Shown in pieces: positions 26,036-34,130 of a stretch of 64,000 nucleotides of DNA (its first letter is position 1; the number at the start of each line of letters is the position of its first letter). Under the pieces are notes generated by a model. It was not told the DNA's origin, searched no databases, and worked only from the letters and a program-made list of their open reading frames with translations. A program made the translations under genes and the position numbers. This DNA comes from Glycomyces albidus. GTDB lineage: Bacteria > Actinomycetota > Actinomycetes > Mycobacteriales > Micromonosporaceae. Location of the stretch: positions 1 through 64,000 of the forward strand of contig NZ_WIAO01000028.1 in the NCBI RefSeq assembly GCF_009451885.1, read 5' to 3'.

Positions 26036-26557
26036 CTATCCGTCCGCGGCGAGCTTCCCGAGGAGCATCGCGAGGGTGGCCCGCTCCCGCTCGGTGAGGC
26101 CATCCAGGAGCCGCCGCTGGTTCTCGAGGTGCTCGGCGATGAGCCGGTCGGTCAGCTCGATCCCCTTGGGCGTCAAGGCGATCTGCCGCCCGCGGGCGTC
26201 GTCGTCGGCGACCGACCGGGCGACGAGCCCCTTGGCCTCGAGCCGGTCGACGCGCTTGGTGATCGCGCCGGTCGTGACGAGGACCGTGCGGCTCAGCTCG
26301 CCCGCCGAGAGCGCGTACGGCTCGCCCGAGCGCCGCAGCGCCGCGAGGACGTCGAAGTCGCCGTTGCCGAGCCCGGCCTCGGCGAACGGCGGGCGCAGCC
26401 GCCGGTCGAACTCGTCGACGAGCCGGAACAGCCGGCCCACCACGAGCATCGGCGAGGCGTCCAGATCGGGGCGCTCGCGCCGCCACTGGCCGACCATGTC
26501 GGCGACACCGTCGTTCCGAATGGCTCGGCCGTTCCGAGTGGTGTTGTCGTTCCCCAT
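26036..26557 (-). CDS. MarR family transcriptional regulator
   Basis: A 173-residue winged-helix regulator with the MarR pattern. The recognition helix region is LSRTVLVTTGAITKRVDRLEAKGLV (cited in part: TTGAITKRVDRLEA, near 92-106), the wing is DDDARGRQIALTPKG, and long terminal helices make the dimer. The ATG at 26557 is chosen because TAGAAT lies seven bases upstream at 26565-26570; in-frame ATGs at 26566 and 26599 are less likely. It is divergent from the DsbA-family gene, and the shared region carries CTTCCA repeats. Confidence 0.9.
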   Translation of the reverse strand: MGNDNTTRNGRAIRNDGVADMVGQWRRERPDLDASPMLVVGRLFRLVDEFDRRLRPPFAEAGLGNGDFDVLAALRRSGEPYALSAGELSRTVLVTTGAITKRVDRLEAKGLVARSVADDDARGRQIALTPKGIELTDRLIAEHLENQRRLLDGLTERERATLAMLLGKLAADG

Positions 26558-26564
26558 GGCTTGC

Positions 26565-26604
26565 ATTCTAGCTTCCAAGTAAGATATTATGTCTTCCATG
26601 GAAG
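26565..26604. promoter_or_regulatory. divergent leaderless promoters with MarR-type operator
   Basis: Minus strand: TAGAAT (26565-26570) before the MarR gene. Plus strand: TATTAT (26585-26590), seven bases before the ATG at 26598. CTTCCAAG (26572-26579) and the perfect palindrome CTTCCATGGAAG (26593-26604) are 21 bp apart and overlap both promoters. This fits autorepression by the MarR protein. The region is A+T-rich compared with its surroundings. Confidence 0.55.
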
Positions 26605-27203
26605 ATAAATTGCCCGTGGACTGCTACGTCGACCCCGCCTGCCCCTTCGCCTGGATCTCCTCCCGCTGGCTCATCGAAGTCGAGCGGCAGACTCCGATCG
26701 ACCTGCGCTTCAAGCTCATGAGCCTCGCCGTCCTCAACGAAGGCCGCGATCTCGAACCCTGGTACCGCGAGTTCAACGACCGCGCCTGGGGCCCCGCCCG
26801 CGTCTGCGCCGCCGCCGTGCGCCGGTTCGGCCCGGAGGTCCTGCGCGGCCTCTACACCGCCCTCGGCACCCGCATCCACCCCGGGCGCGACAAGGACTAC
26901 CCCGCCGTCATCGCCGCCGCCCTCGCCGAGACCGGCCTCCCCGCAGACCTCGCCGACGCCGCCGCGACCGACGCCCACGACGCGTTCCTGCGCGCCGCCC
27001 ACGCCGAGAGCCAGGCGGCCGTCGGCGAAGCGGCCGGCACCCCGGTCGTCGCGATCGACGGCACCGCCTTCTTCGGCCCCGTCCTCTCCGCGATCCCGGC
27101 AGGGGACGACGCCGTCCGCCTCTTCGAAGCCGTGCGCACCCTCGCCGGGCAGCGCGCCTTCGCCGAACTCAAACGAGGCCGCGATGCGCTCGACTTCTCC
27201 TGA
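26598..27203 (+). CDS. DsbA-family protein, mycothiol-dependent nitroreductase-like
   Basis: A 201-residue thioredoxin-fold protein with a DsbA-type helical insert. The active-site segment is YVDPACPFAWISSRW (residues 9-23); only the first Cys of a CxxC is present, the second position being Ala. SLAVLNEGRDLEPWYREF and the cis-Pro region GTPVVAIDG agree with the actinobacterial Rv2466c-like group, which uses mycothiol. The ATG at 26598 follows a leaderless TATTAT box; an ATG three codons earlier is the alternative. The end overlaps the MFS gene by 20 bp, so the two are probably induced together by loss of MarR repression. Confidence 0.82.
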   Translation: MEDKLPVDCYVDPACPFAWISSRWLIEVERQTPIDLRFKLMSLAVLNEGRDLEPWYREFNDRAWGPARVCAAAVRRFGPEVLRGLYTALGTRIHPGRDKDYPAVIAAALAETGLPADLADAAATDAHDAFLRAAHAESQAAVGEAAGTPVVAIDGTAFFGPVLSAIPAGDDAVRLFEAVRTLAGQRAFAELKRGRDALDFS

Positions 27204-28410
27204 CGGCGCGCGGCGCCGCTTCATCGGTGCCAGCTTCGTCGACGCCCTCGGACAAGGCGTCTATGTACCGCTCACCATGCTGTTCGTCCACGCCCTCACC
27301 GGCCAGTCCCTCACCGCGATCGGCACCGGCCTCACCCTCGCCGGGCTCGGCGCGCTCGCCTCCATGCCCGCCGTCGGCTCCCTCATCGACCGCTTCGGCG
27401 GCAAACGCGTCTACATCGGCGCGCTCGCCGTGCGCGCCGTCGGCTTCGCGCTCTACCCGCTCGCCCACTCCTACGCCGCGTTCCTCGCCGTCGCCCTTCT
27501 CGTCGCCGTCGCCATGTGGGCCGCGCCGCCGAGCCAGCAGTCCCTCATCGGCGACATGGCCGACGGCGCCGAACGCGACCGCCTCCTCTCCTGGGACCGC
27601 AGCCTCCGCAACGGCGGTATGGGCTTCGGCAGCCTCGCCGCCGCCGGGATGCTCGCCGTCGACGCCACCGCCGGCTTCCTCGCGGCCGCCGCGCTCCTCG
27701 CCGCCGCCTGCGCCGCCGCGGCCCTCATCGTCGCCTCCATCCCGGTCGCCCGCCGCACCGCGCCCAAACCCGAGGACGCCCCGGGCGGCTACCGCGAAGT
27801 CCTCGCCGACCGGCCCTACCTCGCCATCACCGCCGCGAACTTCCTCATCGGCTTCGGGTACACCGCCCAGGCCATCGCCCTCCCGGTGTTCCTCACCCGC
27901 GACGTCGGCCTCCCCGACGCGCTCGCGGGCGCGGTCTTCGCCGCCAACACCGCACTGGTCGCCGTCTTCGGCGTGCCCGTCGCCCGCGCCATGGCCCGGG
28001 CCCGCCGCGCCCGCGGCGCCGCGCTCGGCACCGCCGTCTTCGCGTTCTCCTTCGCCGCCTTCGCATTCCTGCCCGCGCTCGGCGGCGGCGCCGCGGCGGT
28101 CCTGGCGATCGCCGTCGTCTACACCGCGGGGGAGCTGATCCACTCCGCGCCCGCCCAGAGCCTCTCGGTCCACGCCGCCCGCGACCACATCCGGGGCCGC
28201 TACCTCTCGGTCTACCAGCTCTCCTGGTCCCTGTGCCGCACCGTCGCCCCCATGGTCCTCGGGCTCCTCCTCGACGCCGGCACATGGCAGCTCTGGGCGG
28301 TCCTGGCCGCCGCCGTCCTCGCCGGAGGACTCATCCTCCTGTGCACCGAGCGGTTCCTCCCCGCCCACGCCGCCGCCGCGCGCCCCGAACCGGTCCTGGC
28401 GGCCGCCTGA
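27184..28410 (+). CDS. MFS transporter
   Basis: A 408-residue major-facilitator protein with about twelve membrane helices. The motif A variant PAVGSLIDRFGGKRVYIG (residues about 63-80) lies between helices 2 and 3, and a central cytosolic loop lies near residue 195. It overlaps the preceding DsbA-family gene and belongs to the MarR-controlled unit. Efflux of a toxic or redox-active compound is the natural guess, but the substrate is not shown. Confidence 0.9.
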   Translation: MRSTSPDGARRRFIGASFVDALGQGVYVPLTMLFVHALTGQSLTAIGTGLTLAGLGALASMPAVGSLIDRFGGKRVYIGALAVRAVGFALYPLAHSYAAFLAVALLVAVAMWAAPPSQQSLIGDMADGAERDRLLSWDRSLRNGGMGFGSLAAAGMLAVDATAGFLAAAALLAAACAAAALIVASIPVARRTAPKPEDAPGGYREVLADRPYLAITAANFLIGFGYTAQAIALPVFLTRDVGLPDALAGAVFAANTALVAVFGVPVARAMARARRARGAALGTAVFAFSFAAFAFLPALGGGAAAVLAIAVVYTAGELIHSAPAQSLSVHAARDHIRGRYLSVYQLSWSLCRTVAPMVLGLLLDAGTWQLWAVLAAAVLAGGLILLCTERFLPAHAAAARPEPVLAAA

Positions 28411-28522
28411 CATTCAGCCGTTCGGCGGATACGTTGCGCACCCGAGTCGTCACCCATCGCGCGTAGCCTGAGGTGGAGGCCGCACTCCGCCGCCCGACGA
28501 TCCCCTTAGGAGGCAGGCTCCG

Positions 28523-30973
28523 ATGCCCAAGCTGCTCGTCACCCTCCGCGCCGCCGACGACCGCGACGCCGTCCGCGACACCGGCGCCGAGGTCCTCGCC
28601 GAATACCCCGACACCCTCCTCGTCTCCACCACCGCCGCACAGGCCCGCGACCTCGCCGACCGCGGCGTCGAGACCGCCCCGCTCCCCGAGCAGCCCGTCC
28701 AGACCGCAGGCGCCGTCTTCGCGTTCGACGCCGCGGTCGGCGCCCAAGAACGCGTCACCCTCGAACCCGAACCCGGCCGCACCGCCTACTGGCTCGTCAA
28801 GCTCATCGGCCCGCCCACCGCCGACTGGCTCGCCGAGCTCGCCGACGCCGGCGCCGAGATCCACGGCAGCCTCTCCGGATTCACCCTGCTCGTCGGCGCG
28901 CTCCCCGAACACGTGGACGCGATCCGCGCCCTCCCGCGCGTCGAAGAGGTCACCCCGTACCGGCCCGCCATGAAGGTCTCCCCGAAACTCCACGACCGGC
29001 CCCGCCGCGAACTCGACGCCGCCCACCTCGCCGCCGTCGACCCCGGCGCCTTCGCCGACGACGTCCTCCAGATGGTCGAGGTCGCCGTCTTCCCCGGCGA
29101 GGACACCGGAGAACTCGTCCGCCGCATCCGCCGGTCCGGCGGCACCGTCCTCACCGTCCTGCCCTCCTCGGTCGTCGCCAGCCTGCCCCGCACCGTCATC
29201 GCCGACCTCGCCGGCCTCCAAGGCGTGCAGGCGATCGTCCCCTACACGTTCTCCCAGACCAGCAACGACCGCGCCACCGCCGTCATGGGCGTCCCCGACG
29301 ACCGCGTCTTCTCCGGCCTCGCCCTCACCGGCGAAGGCCAGATCGTCGCCGTCGCCGACACCGGCCTCGACAACGGCGACCCCGAGACCGCCCACCCCGA
29401 CGTGCGCGGCCGCATCGCCGGAATCACCTCCTGGCCCACCCGGACCGTCCTGGCGCCCTTCACGAACGACCCGCCCGGCCACGACGACGGCCCCGCCGAC
29501 ATCGACTCCGGCCACGGCACCCACGTCGCCGGCTCCGCCGTCGGCAACGGCGAAGCCGCCCGCCTCGCCGGCGCCGGACCCGTCCCCGCCGGCGTCGCCC
29601 CCGGCGCCCAGGTCTTCTTCCAGGCCGTCAACCAGCGCGTCAGGTGGAAGACCCGCGCCGAACTCGCCGCCGCCGGCCTCCAGCCCTTCACGTTCCCCTG
29701 GCCCCCGCCCGAGTCCGGGCTCTACGGCATCCCCGGCGACATCGCCGCCCTCTTCGCCGAGGCCTACGACGCCGGCGCCCGCATCCACACCAACTCCTGG
29801 GGCGCGCCCCTCGCCGGCGAGTACAGCCAGAACGCCCGCGCCGTCGACGCCTTCACCTGGACCCACCCCGACATGCTCGTCCTCTTCGCCGCCGGCAACG
29901 ACGGCGAGGACGCCGACGCCGACGGCCAGATCGACCGCGACTCCATGGGCTCCCCGGGCACCGCCAAGAACTGCCTCACCGTGGGCGCCACCGAGAACGA
30001 CCGCCCCGCCGGCTCCGACCCCGAACCCGGCCTCGACCGCGACTGGAGCGACTGGTCGGCCTACCCCAAGCTCGCCGCCGCCGGCCACGTCTCCGACAAC
30101 ATCGACGGCATGGCCGCGTTCTCCTCCCGCGGCCCCACCGACGACCTCCGCATCAAACCCGACGTGGTCGCCCCCGGCACCAACGTCCTCTCGCTCCTGT
30201 CCTCCGTGTACGACGGCGACGGCGAACCGCTCTGGGGCCGCCTGCCCGACGACCACCCGCTGCGCGACCGCTACTGCTGGAGCGGCGGCACCAGCATGGC
30301 CACCCCGCTCGTCGCCGGCGCCGCCGCACTCGTGCGCCAGCGCCTCGCCGCCGCCGGCCACCTCGAAGACGGCCGCCGCCCCTCCGGCGCGCTCCTCAAG
30401 GCGCTCCTGGTCAACGGCTCGGTCCCCATCGGCGGCCAGTACCCCGGCGAGGTCCCCGCCGGACCCAACCCCGTCTCCGGCTTCGGCCGCGTCGACGTCG
30501 CCGCCGCCGTCGGCGGCACCGCGGACACGGACGCGCGGCACCGCATCGGCTTCGCCGACGCGCCCGCCCACGCCGTCGCCACCGGCGAGATCCGCGCCTT
30601 CCGGCTCCGCGCCGCCGACCCCGGGCAGCCGCTCAAAGCCACCCTCGCCTGGACCGACGCGCCCGCCCTCGAAGGGCTCGGCGGCCTCGTCAACGAGCTG
30701 TACCTCCAACTCGAGACCCCGTCAGGCGCGATCCTCAACTGGGACGACAACCCCGTCACCCGCGTCACCAACAACGTCCAGCAGATCACCGTCGCCGCCC
30801 CCGAAGCCGGCGCCTACACGCTCCGCGTCCGCGGCGTCTCGGTCACCCAGCACTCGCCCGGCGCCGCCCCCACCGGCGGGCTCCGCCAGGACTTCGCGCT
30901 GGCGGTCGCGAACGCCGCCCCCGAGGACGGCGGCGGCGAGGCGCTGTGGCACCTGGAGCCGGCTACCGGCTGA
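28523..30973 (+). CDS. S8 family serine protease (subtilase)
   Basis: An 816-residue subtilase. Residues 1-240 are an N-terminal region with two alpha/beta modules that resemble propeptides. The catalytic domain holds Asp in VADTGLDNGD (about 276), His in DSGHGTHVAGS (about 333) and Ser in GGTSMATPLVAG (about 590), with oxyanion Asn in LFAAGNDGED. A C-terminal beta domain (about 670-805) resembles the P-type domain of KP-43-like subtilases. No signal peptide or membrane helix is visible, which is unusual for the family. The ribosome site is TTAGGAGG with a 10-base gap. The last 11 bases overlap the convergent 30963 gene. Confidence 0.9.
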   Translation: MPKLLVTLRAADDRDAVRDTGAEVLAEYPDTLLVSTTAAQARDLADRGVETAPLPEQPVQTAGAVFAFDAAVGAQERVTLEPEPGRTAYWLVKLIGPPTADWLAELADAGAEIHGSLSGFTLLVGALPEHVDAIRALPRVEEVTPYRPAMKVSPKLHDRPRRELDAAHLAAVDPGAFADDVLQMVEVAVFPGEDTGELVRRIRRSGGTVLTVLPSSVVASLPRTVIADLAGLQGVQAIVPYTFSQTSNDRATAVMGVPDDRVFSGLALTGEGQIVAVADTGLDNGDPETAHPDVRGRIAGITSWPTRTVLAPFTNDPPGHDDGPADIDSGHGTHVAGSAVGNGEAARLAGAGPVPAGVAPGAQVFFQAVNQRVRWKTRAELAAAGLQPFTFPWPPPESGLYGIPGDIAALFAEAYDAGARIHTNSWGAPLAGEYSQNARAVDAFTWTHPDMLVLFAAGNDGEDADADGQIDRDSMGSPGTAKNCLTVGATENDRPAGSDPEPGLDRDWSDWSAYPKLAAAGHVSDNIDGMAAFSSRGPTDDLRIKPDVVAPGTNVLSLLSSVYDGDGEPLWGRLPDDHPLRDRYCWSGGTSMATPLVAGAAALVRQRLAAAGHLEDGRRPSGALLKALLVNGSVPIGGQYPGEVPAGPNPVSGFGRVDVAAAVGGTADTDARHRIGFADAPAHAVATGEIRAFRLRAADPGQPLKATLAWTDAPALEGLGGLVNELYLQLETPSGAILNWDDNPVTRVTNNVQQITVAAPEAGAYTLRVRGVSVTQHSPGAAPTGGLRQDFALAVANAAPEDGGGEALWHLEPATG

Positions 30974-31289
30974 CGTCCCGGCGGGCCATCGGGGGCCGGA
31001 ACAGGATCTCGACGTAGACGATCCGCTCGTTCAGCACGTCCAGGACGAGCATGCCCTCGTCGGGGTCGAGCATCACGTTCCGGTGCCCGGGCCCGTACGG
31101 CTCGCCGGGCGGGTGCGGCGCGGTCCGCACGCTCTGGCAGAAGTCGTCCGCGCACCCGCACTCGGCCACGATCCGCAAGTCCCGCACCGCGATCGACAGG
31201 TACCGCTCGCCCTCGTCCTCCAGCAGCCGCGCCAGCTCGTCGACGAGGTCGGGGTACACCTCGCGCAGCAGCGGGCCCTCGTCCTCCAT
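30963..31289 (-). CDS. small protein of unknown function
   Basis: A 108-residue protein without membrane segments. It begins MEDEGPLLREVYPDLVDELARLL, has AECGCADDFCQSV near residue 48 (three Cys in a short cluster), and ends with a strand-rich half (HRNVMLDPDEGMLVLDVL). The Cys group could bind metal, but no family is recognised. The ATG at 31289 lies seven bases after a TAGAAT box at 31297-31302 (leaderless). Its 3' end overlaps the subtilase gene. Confidence 0.75.
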   Translation of the reverse strand: MEDEGPLLREVYPDLVDELARLLEDEGERYLSIAVRDLRIVAECGCADDFCQSVRTAPHPPGEPYGPGHRNVMLDPDEGMLVLDVLNERIVYVEILFRPPMARRDVSR

Positions 31290-31400
31290 GAGCCCGATTC
31301 TAGAACCGGCCGCCGCCCCCGCCCTCGGCCGAGGCGCCCGGGAACGCGCTGGCGCCCCGATCCGCTCCGGGTACCGTGTCAGCCGACGAAGGGACGCCTG

Positions 31401-31949
31401 TTGACCGGAACCGCACCAGAACCCGCCTGCGAAGTCCTCCTCATCGGCGGCCGCTCCGGCGTCGGCAAGTCGACCGTCGCCTGGGAGGTCTCCAGCCGCC
31501 TCCAGGACCTCGGCGTTGCCCACGCGTGCATCGAAGGCGACTTCCTCGACCAGGTCCACCCGGCGCCGCCCGGCGACCCCTCCCGCACCGCCATCACCGC
31601 CCGCAACCTCGCGGCCGTGTGGGGCAACTACCGCGAGCTCGGCCAGACCCGCCTCGTCTACTGCAACACCGTCGCCGTCCTCGAAGCCGACATGATCACC
31701 GCGGCCATGGGCGGCTCCGTGACGCCGATCGGCGTCCTCCTCACCGCCGGCGACGCCGCCGCGGGCGAGCGCCTGCGCGCGCGCGAGACCGGCAGCCTCC
31801 TCGAACCGCACCTGCGACGCAGCGCGTTCATGGCCGGCCACCTCGACGCGAACACCCCCGACTGGGTCCACCGCGTCCCCACCGACGACCGGTCCGTCCC
31901 CGAGATCGCCGACGCGGTCGTCTGGCTCACCGGCTGGACCGAGCGGTGA
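31401..31949 (+). CDS. P-loop kinase-like ATP-binding protein
   Basis: A 182-residue protein with Walker A IGGRSGVGKSTVAWEV (residues 14-29), CIEGDFLDQ in the substrate/lid region, and YCNTVAVLE. The fold resembles adenylate/gluconate-kinase-like small-molecule kinases. The TTG start at 31401 is chosen from GAAGGG seven bases upstream; TACCGT at 31370 may be its -10. The stop overlaps the next gene start by four bases (GTGA), so they are translationally coupled. The substrate is unknown. Confidence 0.78.
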   Translation: MTGTAPEPACEVLLIGGRSGVGKSTVAWEVSSRLQDLGVAHACIEGDFLDQVHPAPPGDPSRTAITARNLAAVWGNYRELGQTRLVYCNTVAVLEADMITAAMGGSVTPIGVLLTAGDAAAGERLRARETGSLLEPHLRRSAFMAGHLDANTPDWVHRVPTDDRSVPEIADAVVWLTGWTER

Positions 31950-32800
31950 TCGACCGGTTCTTCGCGCCGCTCGGGGCCCGCGCCCACGCGCACATCCGCG
32001 ACCTCGCCGACGGCCGCGGCATCGGCGTGCGCGAGGACGAGCCGGTCATCCTCGTGTCGGTCGTCAAGCTCTTCATCGCCTGGGAGTTCCGGCGCCAGGT
32101 CGCCGAGGGCCTCGTCGACCCCGCCGCCATGATCCGGGTGACCGCCGCCGACCGGCTCGGCGGCACCGGCACCGCCGGGTTCCTCCACGACGCCCAGATC
32201 AGCGTCTGGGACCTCGCGGCCCTGATGATGGAGGTGTCCGACAACTCCGCGGCCGACCTCGTCGCCCGCCACATCGGGCTCGGGTCCCTGCGGAGCCTCC
32301 CGGCGCGCGCGGGCCTCAAGCGCACGCGGCTCATCGGCTCGCCGCGCACCATCCTCGAGGAGGTCGCCAAGGACCTCGGCATCGCCGACCTCGAAGCGCT
32401 CGCGCACGTCCTCGACAGCGGCTCGGTCTCCACGGCCGAACTGCGCGCCACCAGCGCCTGGGACCCGCACCGCACCAACGTCTCCACGCCCGCGGACCTC
32501 ACCGCGTTCCTGCGGCAGGTCTGGAACGGGCCCGCGGACGTGGCCGCCGACATGCGCACCTGGATGCGCCGCCAGCTCACCGGCGGCCGCCTCTCGCGCC
32601 TCGCCCCGAGCGAGGTGGTCGTCCACGGCCGCTCCGGGTCCCTGCCCGGCTGGCTCAACGAGGTCGCCGTCTGGGAGTGGCCCGACGGGCGCCGGCACGC
32701 GATAGCCGTGTTCGCCCAGCCCACCCGCCGCAACTTCCGCGAGATCGAGCGCGCGATGAGCCGGGCCGCGCTCGCGCTCACCGACGCGATCAGTCAGTAG
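31946..32800 (+). CDS. serine hydrolase of the class A beta-lactamase fold
   Basis: A 284-residue protein of the Beta-lactamase2 type. It has the SxxK motif in VSVVKLF (residues 34-40), SDN in MEVSDNSAADL (about 97-101), and a KTG equivalent written RSG in VVHGRSGSLPGW (near 230). The Glu-166 omega-loop motif of true beta-lactamases is not evident. There is no signal peptide, so it should act in the cytosol, unlike secreted penicillinases. The GTG start overlaps the kinase-like gene by four bases. A D-amino-acid amidase or esterase role is as likely as antibiotic hydrolysis. Confidence 0.82.
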   Translation: MIDRFFAPLGARAHAHIRDLADGRGIGVREDEPVILVSVVKLFIAWEFRRQVAEGLVDPAAMIRVTAADRLGGTGTAGFLHDAQISVWDLAALMMEVSDNSAADLVARHIGLGSLRSLPARAGLKRTRLIGSPRTILEEVAKDLGIADLEALAHVLDSGSVSTAELRATSAWDPHRTNVSTPADLTAFLRQVWNGPADVAADMRTWMRRQLTGGRLSRLAPSEVVVHGRSGSLPGWLNEVAVWEWPDGRRHAIAVFAQPTRRNFREIERAMSRAALALTDAISQ

Positions 32801-33102
32801 ATCGAGGTCCACGGCCGCGGCGGGGCCGCCGGGTCGGTCTCGGCCGCCCGCTTGACCAGGGACCGCATCCGCTGGTGCTGGCGCAGCAGCGCCGGCGCCT
32901 CCCGCATGAGGACGTGCCCGGCGGCTGTCAGCGCGACCTGCCCGCCGCTGCGGTCGAACAGCTCCGCGCCCAGCTCCTTCTCGAGCCGGCGGATCCGCTG
33001 GCTCAGCGGCGGCTGCTCCATCCCCAGCCGCTCGGCGGCCCTGCCGAAGTGACGTTCTTCACCTACCGCCAGGAAGCACTCCAGATGCCGCATGATGTCC
33101 AC
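32794..33102 (-). CDS. stand-alone LysR-type DNA-binding domain
   Basis: A 102-residue protein made only of the LysR N-terminal winged helix (LECFLAVGEERHFGRAAERL ... LSQRIRRLEKELGAELFDR) and the linker helix. The ~200-residue effector-binding domain of normal LysR proteins is absent, and no continuation is visible in any frame. The GTG at 33102 has TATCGT six bases upstream at 33109-33114 (leaderless); an ATG at 33093 is the alternative. The gene is divergent from the MBL pair across a 12-bp-arm inverted repeat. It overlaps the beta-lactamase-fold gene end by 7 bp. Confidence 0.8.
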   Translation of the reverse strand: MDIMRHLECFLAVGEERHFGRAAERLGMEQPPLSQRIRRLEKELGAELFDRSGGQVALTAAGHVLMREAPALLRQHQRMRSLVKRAAETDPAAPPRPWTSIY

Positions 33103-33111
33103 CGAGCCACG

Positions 33112-33149
33112 ATATCAATGCGCGTATGAGGCGATGAGCGCGTTGATAT
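33112..33149. promoter_or_regulatory. inverted repeat, likely operator of the LysR-like protein
   Basis: ATATCAATGCGC (33112-33123) and GCGCGTTGATAT (33138-33149) form 12-bp arms with a single mismatch and a 14-nt spacer. The left arm overlaps the -10 box of the LysR-like gene, and the right arm precedes the MBL gene by 36 bp. This is the usual place for a LysR site controlling a divergent pair. Confidence 0.6.
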
Positions 33150-33185
33150 TGGACAGCGCGGACGCCTCGGGCTTGACTGTTCGCC

Positions 33186-34130
33186 ATGAACGAGCAACGA
33201 GACCGGACCCCGGCGCTCCGCCGCCGGAACCTCCTGAAAGGCACCGGCGTCGCCGCCGTCGCGGCCGCGGCCGCCGGGGGCGGCGTGGCCGCGGCCCAGA
33301 ACGACACCGCCGGCGTGACGCTGCGCTGGCTCGGCACGAACGCCTGGGAGTTCACCACCGAGACCGCGACGGTCCTCATCGACCCGTGGGTGAGCCGCTT
33401 CCCGACCGGCGCCTACACCGACGGGGGCGCCGACCCCGAGACCCGCATCGAGGTCCACGAGGACGTCATCGACGAGCACCTGCCGAAGGCCGACACCATC
33501 CTCGTCACGCACGGGCACTGGGACCACATCGCCGACGTGCCCTACCTCGCCGGGCGCACCGGCGCCACGGTACTGGGCACCGAGACCCACCTGAACCTCA
33601 TGCGCGCCATGGGCGCCCCCGAAGGCCAGCTCTCGCAGGTCGCCGGCGGCGAGCTGTACCAGTTCGACGGCTACACCGTCGAGGTCTTCCGCTCCTCCCA
33701 CTCGGCCAGCGGCGAGCACAAGCGGATCACCTTCGGCGGCACCCTCCCCGGCGAGGTCCCCCAGCGCCCCAAGAAGATCAAGGACCTCGTCGAGGGCGGC
33801 AGCCTCACCTACCTGATCGACTTCGGCGGCGTCTCGTTCTTCAACATGGGGTCGGCGAGCTTCCACGAGCACGAGATCGCGGGCATCCGCCCGACGGTGC
33901 TGTTCCTCCAGCCCGGCGGCGGCCACACGCCCCGGTTCGTCGAGCGCGCCCTCGAGGCCACCGGCTTCCCGCCGTACGTGGTCGCCTCGCACTGGGACGA
34001 CTTCGACCGGCCGCTGACCGAGCCGGCCGTCAAGGGCGGCGACTGGGAGGCCCTGCGCGACCGCGTGGCGGCCGCGAGCCCCGACACCGAGTTCCTGCTC
34101 ATCGACCACCTGGAGAGCCATGAGTTCTGA
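33186..34130 (+). CDS. Tat-exported MBL-fold metallo-hydrolase
   Basis: A 314-residue metallo-beta-lactamase-fold protein. Residues 1-37 form a twin-arginine signal peptide (RRRNLLKGTG then an Ala/Gly hydrophobic stretch). Metal motif THGHWDHIAD (HxHxDH) is near residue 111, with downstream His in RSSHSASGEH and SHWDDF as further ligands. The closest architecture is UlaG/YcbL-like hydrolases. The last 11 bases overlap the next gene, a close paralogue without signal peptide. Confidence 0.87.
   Translation: MNEQRDRTPALRRRNLLKGTGVAAVAAAAAGGGVAAAQNDTAGVTLRWLGTNAWEFTTETATVLIDPWVSRFPTGAYTDGGADPETRIEVHEDVIDEHLPKADTILVTHGHWDHIADVPYLAGRTGATVLGTETHLNLMRAMGAPEGQLSQVAGGELYQFDGYTVEVFRSSHSASGEHKRITFGGTLPGEVPQRPKKIKDLVEGGSLTYLIDFGGVSFFNMGSASFHEHEIAGIRPTVLFLQPGGGHTPRFVERALEATGFPPYVVASHWDDFDRPLTEPAVKGGDWEALRDRVAAASPDTEFLLIDHLESHEF

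Noticed and set aside
31946-32800. Classical antibiotic-resistance beta-lactamase
   Set aside because: It lacks a signal peptide and the omega-loop Glu motif, and has RSG in place of KTG, so a resistance claim is not supported.
32794-33102. Frameshifted full-length LysR gene
   Set aside because: The downstream bases belong to the convergent beta-lactamase-fold gene, and no effector-binding domain is found in any frame, so it is a short gene and not a frameshift.
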